A model generated the notes under the pieces. The model saw only the letters and a program-made list of their open reading frames with translations, was not told the DNA's origin and made no database searches. A DNA stretch of 64,000 nt from Eunapius fragilis (Eukaryota; Porifera; Demospongiae; Spongillida; Spongillidae): the NCBI GenBank assembly GCA_963681505.1, contig OY811980.1, forward strand, positions 8,586,955 through 8,650,954, read 5' to 3'. The translations under genes and the position numbers were made by a program. The first letter of the stretch is position 1. Every line of letters starts with the position of its first letter. Shown piece by piece: positions 30,979-40,153 of the stretch.

Positions 30979-33900
30979 AATCCCACTACCAATCGCACTA
31001 CCAATCCCACTACCAATCCCACTACCAATCCCACTACCAATCCCACTACCAATCCCACTACCAATCCCACTACCAATCCCACTACCACTACCACTACCAA
31101 TCCAACTACCAATCCCACTACCAATCCCACTACCAATCCCACTACCAATCCCACTACCAATCCCAATACCTATCCCACTACCACTACCACTACCAATCCC
31201 ACTACCATTCCCACTACCACTACCACTACCAATCCCACTACCAATCCCACTACCACTACCACTACCAATCCCACTACCACTACCACTACCAATTCCCCTA
31301 CCAATCCCACTACCACTAGAATTTCCACTATAAATCCCACTACCAATCCCACTACCACTTCCACTACTTCTACCAATGCCACTACCAATCCCACTACCAA
31401 TCCCACAACCAATCCCACTACCAATCCCATTACCAATCCCACTACCACTACCACTACCAAACCCACCATCAATCCCACTACCACTACCACTACCAATCCC
31501 ACTACCAATCCCACTACCAATCCCACTACCAATCGCACTACCAATCCCACTACCAATCCCACTACCAATCCCACTACCAATCCCACTACCAATCCCACTA
31601 CCTATCCCACTACCAATCCCACTACCAATCCCACTACCAATCCCACTACCAATCCCACTACCAATCCCACTACCAATCCCACTACCAATCCCACTACCAA
31701 TCCCACTACCAATCCCACTACCAATCCCACTACCAATCCCACTACGAATCCCACTACCACTACCACTACCACTACCATTACCAATCCCACTAACAATCCC
31801 ACTACCTCTACCACTACCACTACCAATCCCACTACCACTACCACTACCAATTCCACTACCAATCCCACAACCAATCCCACTACCAATCCCACTACCAATC
31901 CCACTACCAATCCCACTACCAATCCCACTACCAATCCCACTACCAATTCCACTACCAATCCCACAACCAATCCCACTACCAATCCCACTACCAATCCCAC
32001 TACCAATCCCACTACCAATCCCACTACCAATCCCACTACCAATCCCACTACCAATCCCACTACCAATCCCACTACCAATCCCACTACCAATCCCACTACC
32101 AATCCCACTACCAATCCCACTACCAATCGCACTACCAATCCCACTACCACTACCACTACCAATCCCACTACCCATACCACTGCCAATCCCACTACCAATC
32201 CCACTACCACTACCACTACAAATCCCATTACCAATCCCACTACCAATCCCACTACCAATCCCACTACCAATCCCACTACCAATCCCACTACCAATCCCAC
32301 TACCAATCCCACTACCAATCCCACTACCAATCCCACTACCAATCCCACTACCAATCCCACTACCACTACCACTACCATTACCAATCCCACTACCAATCCC
32401 ACTACCTCTACCATTACCACTACCAATCCCACTACCACTACCACTACCAATCCCACTACCAATCCCACTACCAATCCCACTACCAATCCCACTACCAATC
32501 CCACTCCCAATCCCACTACCAATCCCACTACCAATCCCACTACCAATCCCACTACCAATCCCACTACCAATCCCACTACCAATCCCACTACCAATCCCAC
32601 TACCAATCCCACTACCAATCCCACTACCAATCCCACTACCAATCCCACTACCAATCCCACTACCAATCCCACTACCACTACCACTACCACTACCACTACC
32701 AATCCCACTACCACTACCACTACTAATCCCACTACCAATCCCACTACCAATCGCACTACCAATCCCACTACCAATCCCACTACCAATCCCACTACCAATC
32801 CCACTACCAATCCCACTACCAATCCCACTACCACTACCACTACCAATCCAACTACCAATCCCACTACCAATCCCACTACCAATCCCACTACCAATCCCAC
32901 TACCTATCCCACTACCACTACCACTTCCAATCCCACTACCATTCCCACTACCACTACCACTACCAATCCCACTACCAATCCCACTACCACTACCACTACC
33001 AATCCCACTACCACTACCACTACCAATTCCCCTACCAATCCCACTACCACTAGAATTTCCACTATAAATCCCACTACCAATCCCACTACCACTTCCACTA
33101 CTTCTACCAATACCACTACCAATCCCACTACCAATCCCACTTCCAATCCCACTACCAATCCCACTAACAATCCCACTACCACTACCACTACCAATCCCAC
33201 TACCAATCCCACTACCAATCCCACTACAAATCGCACTACCAATCCCACTACCAATCCCACTACCAATCCCACTACCAATCCCACTACCAATCCCACTACC
33301 AATCCCACTACCAATCCCACTACCAATCCCACTACCAATCCCACTACCAATCCCACTACCAATCCCACTACCAATCCCACTACCAATCCCACTACCAATC
33401 CCACTACCAATCCCACTACCAATCCCACTACCAATCCCACTACCAATCCCACTACCAATCCCACTACCAATCCCACTACCAATCCCACTACCACTACCAC
33501 TACCACTACCACTACCAATCCCACTACCACTACCACTACTAATCCCACTACCAATCCCACTACCAATCCCACTACCAATCCCACTACCAATCCCACTACC
33601 AATCCCACTACCAATCCCACTACCAATCCCACTACCGCTACCACTACCAATCCCACTACCACTACCACTACCAATCCAACTACCAATCCCACTACCAATC
33701 CCACTACCAATACCACTACCAATCCCACTACCACTACCACTACCAAACCCACTACCAATCCCACTACCAATCCCACTACCACTACCACTACCACTACCAC
33801 TACCAATCCCACTACCAATCCCACTACCAATCCCACTACCAATCCCACTACCAATCCCACTACCAATCCCACTACCAATGCCACTACCACTACCACTACC

Positions 33901-35320
33901 AATCCGATTACCAATCCCACTACCAATCCCACTACCAATCCCACTACCAATCCCACTACCAATCCCACTACCAATCCCACTACCGCTACCACTACCAATC
34001 CCACTACCACTACCACTACCAATCCAACTACCAATCCCACTACCAATCCCACCACCAATCCCACTACCAATCCCACTACCAATCCCACTACCAATCCCAC
34101 TACCAATCCCACTACCAATCCCACTACCAATCCCACTACCAATCCCACTACCAATCCCACTACCAATCCCACTACCAATCCCACTTCCAATCCCACTACC
34201 AATCCCACTACCAATCCCACTACCACTACCACTACTAATCCCACTACCAATCCCACTACCAATCGCACTACCAATCCCACTACCAATCCCACTACCAATC
34301 CCACTACCAATCCCACTACCAATCCCACTACCAATCCCACTACCAATCCCACTACCACTACCACTACCAATCCAACTACCAATCCCACTACCAATCCCAC
34401 TACCAATCCCACTACCAATCCCACTACCAATCCCAATACCTATCCCACTACCACTACCACTACCAATCCCACTACCATTCCCACTACCACTACCACTACC
34501 AATCCCACTACCAATCCCACTACCACTACCACTACCAATCCCACTACCACTACCACTACCAATTCCCCTACCAATCCCACTACCACTAGAATTTCCACTA
34601 TAAATCCCACTACCAATCCCACTACCACTTCCACTACTTCTACCAATGCCACTACCAATCCCACTACCAATCCCACAACCAATCCCACTACCAATCCCAT
34701 TACCAATCCCACTACCACTACCACTACCAAACCCACCATCAATCCCACTACCACTACCACTACCAATCCCACTACCAATCCCACTACCAATCCCACTACC
34801 AATCGCACTACCAATCCCACTACCAATCCCACTACCAATCCCACTACCAATCCCACTACCAATCCCACTACCTATCCCACTACCAATCCCACTACCAATC
34901 CCACTACCAATCCCACTACCAATCCCACTACCAATCCCACTACCAATCCCACTACCAATCCCACTACCAATCCCACTACCAATCCCACTACCAATCCCAC
35001 TACCAATCCCACTACGAATCCCACTACCACTACCACTACCACTACCATTACCAATCCCACTAACAATCCCACTACCTCTACCACTACCACTACCAATCCC
35101 ACTACCACTACCACTACCAATTCCACTACCAATCCCACAACCAATCCCACTACCAATCCCACTACCAATCCCACTACCAATCCCACTACCAATCCCACTA
35201 CCAATCCCACTACCAATTCCACTACCAATCCCACAACCAATCCCACTACCAATCCCACTACCAATCCCACTACCAATCCCACTACCAATCCCACTACCAA
35301 TCCCACTACCAATCCCACTA
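28780..35320. repeat. Head-to-tail duplication of 3270 bp at the distal end of A4
   Basis: About 28780-32050 recurs at about 32050-35320 at offset 3270. Paired variants include the AATCGC unit at 28855 and 32125, CCCATACCAC at 28901 and 32171, and markers 29780 and 31316 with 33050 and 34586. I saw no difference between the copies in the parts compared. The first copy overlaps the second copy of the 6582-bp duplication, so this event is the later one. The second copy stops within about 20 bp of the end of A4. Confidence 0.88.
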
Positions 35321-35338
35321 CCACTACCACTACCAATT

Positions 35339-35963
35339 CTGCTTTGGTATGGGTTTACCAAGCGATTCAAAAGTAGGTTCCCACCCATACATTCCTATGG
35401 GTAACCACCCATACATCTCTATGGGAAAAATTGTCTATCTTAGCACCGAGGTGTTGATGAGACATGCAATATGAGTAAACCACTGCACACATGGAAGATA
35501 GCAGTAACCATTCCTCTATCTGTTTTAAATGCCACCCCGAGCATACCTGCTTTGGTATGGGTTTACCAAACGATTCAAAAGTAGGTTCCCACCCATACAT
35601 TTCTATGGGAAATTTTTGACTATCTTAGCATCGAGGTGTTGATGAGGCATGCAATATGAGCAAACCACTGGACACATAGAAGATAGCAGTAACCACTCCT
35701 CTATCTCTTTTTAATGCCACCCCGAGGATACCTGCTTTGGTATGGGTTTACCAAGCGATTCAAAAGTAGGTTCCCACCCATACATTTCTATGGGAAATTT
35801 TTGACTATCTTAGCATCGAGATGTTGATGAGACATGCAATATGAGCAAACCACTGCACACATGGAAGATAGCAGTAACCATTCCTCTATCTGTTTTAAAT
35901 GCCACCCCGAGGATACCGGCTTTGGTATGGGTTTACCAAGCGATTCAAAAGTAGGTTCCCACC
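35339..35963. repeat. 185/208-bp satellite, left fragment before the retrotransposon
   Basis: About three and a half monomers. The switch from the 12-bp array is abrupt, from CCAATTC to TGCTTTGGTATGGG. Successive GCTTTGGTATGGG landmarks at about 35548, 35733 and 35918 are 185 bp apart. The first monomer has the 24-bp internal duplication of the long type, seen as two CCCATACAT motifs at about 35392-35416. The fragment ends at the 5-bp target site of the inserted element and resumes after it. Confidence 0.94.
35959..35963. other. Target-site duplication, left copy (CCACC)
   Basis: CCACC directly precedes the left LTR and recurs directly after the right LTR. The satellite reads TTCCCACCCATACATTCC when the two flanks are merged over one CCACC, matching neighbouring monomers. 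Five bases is the usual duplication for BEL/Pao integrases. Confidence 0.93.
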
Positions 35964-36113
35964 TGTGGTATATTACAGAAGGAGCTCGATGCTAAACGGA
36001 TTCACAGAGACGTCGCCGCACGCTTACGCATCACCCAGCAATGGTTTACACTATAATGAATCACGTGCGCGGTACATAATTGAAATTAATAATTCATGCA
36101 GAAATGTTCGACA
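35964..36113 (-). repeat. 3' LTR of the BEL/Pao element
   Basis: A direct repeat of 150 bp matching 41809-41958 except at two adjacent positions after CAGCAATG. In element sense it starts TGTCGAACATTT and ends ATATACCACA. It contains a CACGTG palindrome (36062-36067) and a GACGTC (36009-36014), which may be transcription-factor sites. No clear TATA box or AATAAA was seen. A 150-bp LTR is short for the superfamily. Confidence 0.95.
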
Positions 36114-36122
36114 CTCCCCCTT
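36114..36122 (-). other. Polypurine tract
   Basis: In element sense AAGGGGGAG directly precedes the 3' LTR. This is the expected position and composition for the plus-strand primer of an LTR retrotransposon. Confidence 0.85.
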
Positions 36123-36139
36123 GACTGGCTGACAGCAAG

Positions 36140-39100
36140 TCAATACGGGTCCCCACCCAACTCCTTTAATCGATAGCGTGCAACTTGAGCAGCAGTTCGT
36201 TGTGGGCGAGACTCGTTCCGGCCTCCTCCAGGTGGCTCTTCCGCATCAGATGAAGCAGTGTGACTTAGTTCAGTATCCTCTTCATCCCTGACCACAGAAG
36301 CTTGATCAGTTGCACAAGTGTTTGCATCAGCAGCAATACTCGTCTCCAGTGGGTAGAGGTGTTGGATGGGACGGTTTAGTAGTATAGTCTTCTTGCCTGA
36401 CTGCACACGAAGGGATGCTCCTCTTACAGCCCCATCTGATCCTTCCAGCAACCCTTCAACTCTTCCTATCCGCCACTGAGTCCTAGGCTGGTCTGCATCG
36501 TAGATCAACACCACCTCCCCCAGTGCAAGAGTACGATGTCCATTCCTTGGCTTCTGTGAGTGGGCGTGGCTCTCCCTAAGTCCCATCAAATATTCAGACC
36601 TCCACCGCTTCCAGAAGTGCTCTAGAATCTGGTTCAGATGTTGCATCCGTCGACTCAGATCCTCACTTCCTCCATACTCAGGATCCTTGGACCTTGTTAC
36701 TGAACAAGGTAAGGTACACAAGCGGTGACCCAACAATAGATGAGAAGGTGTAAGGGGTTCATCCATATCTTCTGAAGATATGTATGAGATAGGACGAGAA
36801 TTGAGTATGGCCTCCACCTCAACCAATGCTGTATGCAGTTCATCGTATGTCATCCTTGCCTTGCCAATCACCTTTCTCAAACATCTCTTCATTGCCTGAA
36901 CCATTCTCTCATAAAATCCTCCCCACCAAGGTGCTTTCTCCAATATGAATGTCCACTGTATGCGTACATCTCTGAAGTGCTGTTGTGTCTCCGGCATGTT
37001 CAGTATTGAAGAGATAATCTTATTGGCAGATCTAAATGTCTTGCTGTTGTCTGAACACAACGTTTGAGGGATACCACGTCTTGCTGAGAAACGTTTCAGG
37101 CAACGAACAAATGCAATAGCAGTCAAGTCTGGAACCAGTTCCAAATGTACAGCCCGAACAATACCGCATGTGAACAGGCAGATCCAAACTTTATCACCAT
37201 TTTTCAGGTACAAGGGTCCTGCATAGTCCACGCCAGCACAGCTGAATGGTGGTGATACTCTCACCCTGAAATCAGGTAACGGCGGTGCAGTTGGACCACT
37301 GAGAGGACGGGAGCTGAAACGTTTACACACCATACATCCATTCAACAGCCTTCTGACAAACTGTCTACCCTTCACAACCCAATATTTTGACCGTAGTTGT
37401 GTGAGCGTATCCTTCACCCCACTATGCATCACTCTCGCATGACAATCACTTACAATCAACTGAGTGAAGTGATGCCCCTTGTGATGTAGTATCGGGTGCC
37501 TTGCAGGCTCAGGTAGATCGGCATGTTGTAATCTTCCTCCACATCTCCATATGCCATCTGCACTGCAATACAACCCAAGCTGTTGCTGCCAAAGTCCAAA
37601 CTGTTTATCCTGAGTAAGCATTTTCTGTGACACCCGAACCCAATACATCTCTGCACCTTCAATATCTTCAGCTGTCAATGAAGTACCCATGATCTTGGTC
37701 TTCAGAACTGAAACAAACTTCATCACGTATGCAGTCACCTTTAGCAGTCGACCTAGAGTACTGAAATGCTCACAGTTGAGAATAGCTTCAACTTGACTGG
37801 TAGTTTGAGTGAGGAAACTGAATGCAGGGTGGTCCTTTACTCGGATTTCCTTGAAGCATTCATCTGGGACAGAATGAAGGTCAGAAGACTGTGGTTCAAA
37901 CCCAGGGTCACTTATCCACGAGGGTCCATTGATCCATAGTGTGTTGTCAATGAGCTGCAACATATGAGCTCCTCTTGATGGTAGGTCTGCTGGGTTCTGC
38001 TCACCAGGGCAGTGATACCAAGAGTCAATAGGTACTAAGCTTCGCACTTCATTTACACGGTTTTGGGCAAACTGCTTCCATTCCTTATCAAACCTTCTGA
38101 TCCAATACAATGTGATCTTTGAATCTGTGTAGCAAACTGGATGATCCAAGACCTGTTCAGGTTCCAATGCTTGAGTGATGCTTGATAGGAGGCGAGCTAG
38201 CAAGAGTGCAGACAACAATTCCAAACGAGGAATAGTCTGAGTACAGAGAGGTGCAACTCTTGTCTTGGAGGCTACAAGACGGGTGACACATTGATCTGCC
38301 ATCCTCATTCTCAGGAAGACCACAGCAGCATATGCCTTCTGGGATGCATCACAGAAGCCGACCAATGAGCAAGTGCAAGAAGTAGAACTCGTGAAATTGT
38401 TGAAGTAGCATCGTGGGATGCAGAGTGGTTGGGATTTCTCCAGACTTGATAGCAGACAATTCCATTTTGCCAACAGCTCCCCCGACAGCATTTCATCCCA
38501 GTTCAGCTTAGCCGCACAAATATCCTGAAAGAGCATTTTGAATTGGACAGTGACAGGAGAAAGAATGCCTAAAGGGTCATAAATCCTTGCAGAGAGTCCA
38601 ATAATGTTCCTCTTGGTAGGCTTGATAGCAGCGATGTCGTGTAAGAGGGCACTGAGGTCAAACACCAGTTCATCCTTTGAGGGTTTCCATTTGACACCCA
38701 ACACCTTTACACATTCTGGAGCCTGGAGCCTGTCACCTAGGGTGTTCTTGGTATATGACTCGTCATCACATGTGACTGGATCATCGGTAACTGTCGATCG
38801 ATGATGTAGAAGATCTGCAGACAAAAGATGTCTCTGAAGTGATGGTGAGTTAGTCACAAACTTCCGGAGGTTGAAGCCTGCTTCTGCCAATCGTTCTCGT
38901 GCCTTCTTCGCCAAGAGCAGAGCCTCCTCTTCAGTGTCTGATCCAGATGTCAGGTCATCAACATAGATTGAGCGAACGAACTTGTTCACAAAGGATGGGT
39001 CACTGTTTCTGTAGTGCTCCATGTGGTGTTGCAACGTGGCATTGAGAAGGAAGGGACTAGATGACACACCAAACACCACTCGGGCAAATCTCAGAGTTAT

Positions 39101-40144
39101 AAGCCTTAATAAATGACTCTTGATGTCTTCCAACCACAGAAAGCGCAATGCATCACGGTCCTCTTCAGCTACTGACACCATTAGGAAGGCCTTCTCTATG
39201 TCAGCGGTCACTGCAACATGGTAAAGACGGAATCGCAGCAAGATGTCCAAAATGTTCTGCCCGAATGTGGGACCAGCATATAAACAGTCATTAAGGGATG
39301 GTCCATTACTTCTTGCTGAGGCATCAAACACGATTCGCAACTTGGTGGTTTGCTTGTCCTCTCGAATAACTGCATGATGTGGAAGATAGTGGGTCGTTCC
39401 AACAGCTCCATCACCTGGTACTGCTACCATCTCGACAATGCCACTCTTCATCTGGTCTCGTATGACTGCATCATATTGGTCCAGGATGTCTGGAGTCCGC
39501 TGGAGTCGTTTCAAGAGGTTGAAGAGTCTTGCCTTACTAAGTTCAAAATTATCAGGAAGTAGAGGATGTGGCTCCTTCCATGGGAGTTGAACACAATAGC
39601 GACCATTCTGTAATGCGATGCTTCGAGTGAATCTGTCGTACACAGAGTCTTCATCCTCCCTTATCCCTAAGCTGTCTAGTTCCCAGAAAGCTTGCAGTTT
39701 CTTCTCAAGGTCGGCGCAGTCTTCTCGTGGAGAGCATCTCACATTTAGAATGTGAGAACAGAGGGCATTGGTTTTTTCAGATCCAAGAAGTCCAGGAGTA
39801 GGTCCAGAAAGCACCCATCCAAATCTAGTCTGAACAGCAGTTGGTCCAACTCTTCCTTGAATGATTCTTCCCGTTACTGCTTTCCAGTAATAGTCTGCAC
39901 CAATCAGAATGCTGATTGGTAGGTTCTCAGAAGAGTCATTAGGGTCTGCCAGGTCCAATCCAGACAAGTACTGGAAGCGTTCTACTGCAATGTCTGTTGG
40001 CTGTCCAGATAGTGGTTCGCAGATGAAGGGTACCACATATGATGTGAGTTCAAGGTCTGGTCCCAATCTTGTTGCCAGTCGAATCTTGACAACATCACAC
40101 ATCTGCGTCTTCTCTGCCTCTGACCAAAATGTCTTGATGGACAC
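36140..40144 (-). CDS. pol: BEL/Pao pol region: protease remainder, reverse transcriptase, RNase H, integrase
   Basis: An open stretch of 1334 codons. About residues 1-110 hold the rest of the protease region typical of BEL/Pao (LIGADYYWKAVTGRI). The reverse transcriptase spans about 200-440, with TADIEKAF near 312-319 and the catalytic YVDD near 394-397. RNase H follows at about 590-725 (GFCDAS, RLELLSA, YTDSK, NPADLPSRG). The integrase zinc-binding region lies at about 886-940 (HH, CMVC) and its core at about 965-1085, with D973 in VDYAGP, D1032 in CSDNS and E1079 in GGFYER. About 1195-1265 resembles DUF5641, found at the C-terminus of BEL/Pao pol. All catalytic motifs I looked for are present. 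The polyprotein copies the element RNA into DNA and inserts it. Confidence 0.95.
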   Translation of the reverse strand: MSIKTFWSEAEKTQMCDVVKIRLATRLGPDLELTSYVVPFICEPLSGQPTDIAVERFQYLSGLDLADPNDSSENLPISILIGADYYWKAVTGRIIQGRVGPTAVQTRFGWVLSGPTPGLLGSEKTNALCSHILNVRCSPREDCADLEKKLQAFWELDSLGIREDEDSVYDRFTRSIALQNGRYCVQLPWKEPHPLLPDNFELSKARLFNLLKRLQRTPDILDQYDAVIRDQMKSGIVEMVAVPGDGAVGTTHYLPHHAVIREDKQTTKLRIVFDASARSNGPSLNDCLYAGPTFGQNILDILLRFRLYHVAVTADIEKAFLMVSVAEEDRDALRFLWLEDIKSHLLRLITLRFARVVFGVSSSPFLLNATLQHHMEHYRNSDPSFVNKFVRSIYVDDLTSGSDTEEEALLLAKKARERLAEAGFNLRKFVTNSPSLQRHLLSADLLHHRSTVTDDPVTCDDESYTKNTLGDRLQAPECVKVLGVKWKPSKDELVFDLSALLHDIAAIKPTKRNIIGLSARIYDPLGILSPVTVQFKMLFQDICAAKLNWDEMLSGELLAKWNCLLSSLEKSQPLCIPRCYFNNFTSSTSCTCSLVGFCDASQKAYAAVVFLRMRMADQCVTRLVASKTRVAPLCTQTIPRLELLSALLLARLLSSITQALEPEQVLDHPVCYTDSKITLYWIRRFDKEWKQFAQNRVNEVRSLVPIDSWYHCPGEQNPADLPSRGAHMLQLIDNTLWINGPSWISDPGFEPQSSDLHSVPDECFKEIRVKDHPAFSFLTQTTSQVEAILNCEHFSTLGRLLKVTAYVMKFVSVLKTKIMGTSLTAEDIEGAEMYWVRVSQKMLTQDKQFGLWQQQLGLYCSADGIWRCGGRLQHADLPEPARHPILHHKGHHFTQLIVSDCHARVMHSGVKDTLTQLRSKYWVVKGRQFVRRLLNGCMVCKRFSSRPLSGPTAPPLPDFRVRVSPPFSCAGVDYAGPLYLKNGDKVWICLFTCGIVRAVHLELVPDLTAIAFVRCLKRFSARRGIPQTLCSDNSKTFRSANKIISSILNMPETQQHFRDVRIQWTFILEKAPWWGGFYERMVQAMKRCLRKVIGKARMTYDELHTALVEVEAILNSRPISYISSEDMDEPLTPSHLLLGHRLCTLPCSVTRSKDPEYGGSEDLSRRMQHLNQILEHFWKRWRSEYLMGLRESHAHSQKPRNGHRTLALGEVVLIYDADQPRTQWRIGRVEGLLEGSDGAVRGASLRVQSGKKTILLNRPIQHLYPLETSIAADANTCATDQASVVRDEEDTELSHTASSDAEEPPGGGRNESRPQRTAAQVARYRLKELGGDPY

Positions 40145-40153
40145 AGCTACAGT

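Larger units (their letters stand above)
541..34597. repeat. Higher-order marker of the 12-bp array (CTAGAATTTCC variant), 19 copies
   Basis: A diverged unit, CTAGAATTTCCACTATAAAT, starts at 541, 4149, 6272, 10807, 12162, 12918, 16166, 17318, 19268, 20582, 21884, 23198, 25850, 27164, 28466, 29780, 31316, 33050 and 34586. In most copies it is preceded by AATTCCCCTACC and followed by a CTTCCACTACTTCTACC variant. Within A4 the spacings are 1152, 1950, 1314, 1302, 1314, 2652, 1314, 1302, 1314, 1536, 1734 and 1536 bp, all multiples of 6. This marks a higher-order repeat of about 1.3 kb. Confidence 0.93.
15244..35338. repeat. 20-kb uninterrupted 12-bp minisatellite array A4
   Basis: About 20.1 kb built from two hexamers, CCAATC and CCACTA, in the base pattern CCAATCCCACTA with local runs of three, four or five CCACTA. 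No indel breaks the 6-bp register: the first and last CTAGAATTTCC markers (16166 and 34586) are 18420 bp apart, exactly 3070 hexamers. G is almost absent from the + strand. Five of six frames of the unit lack stops, giving frames of 6791 codons (+) and 6719 codons (-) that read NPTT, LPIP or YQSH and GIGS or VGLV. These are not credible genes. The array ends in CCAATTC against the next satellite. Confidence 0.97.

Noticed and set aside
15244-35338. Telomeric DNA (GGGATT hexamers resembling TTAGGG)
   Set aside because: The unit is 12 bp with GGTAGT alternating, neither hexamer is a known telomere repeat, and the array is internal with satellite on both sides.
15001-35376. 6791-codon plus-strand frame (NPTT repeats) as a real giant protein
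   Set aside because: It starts inside the 62-bp satellite, is pure low complexity, has an equally long open frame on the other strand over the same DNA, and follows from a unit that lacks stops in five frames.
15229-35388. 6719-codon minus-strand frame (GIGSGS repeats) as a silk-like or glycine-rich protein
   Set aside because: It is the reverse frame of the same stop-free 12-bp unit. There is no signal peptide or unique domain, and its ends lie in satellite DNA.
38604-38804. Short plus-strand frames inside the retrotransposon
   Set aside because: They lie opposite the pol region, carry no recognisable domain and are shadows of it.
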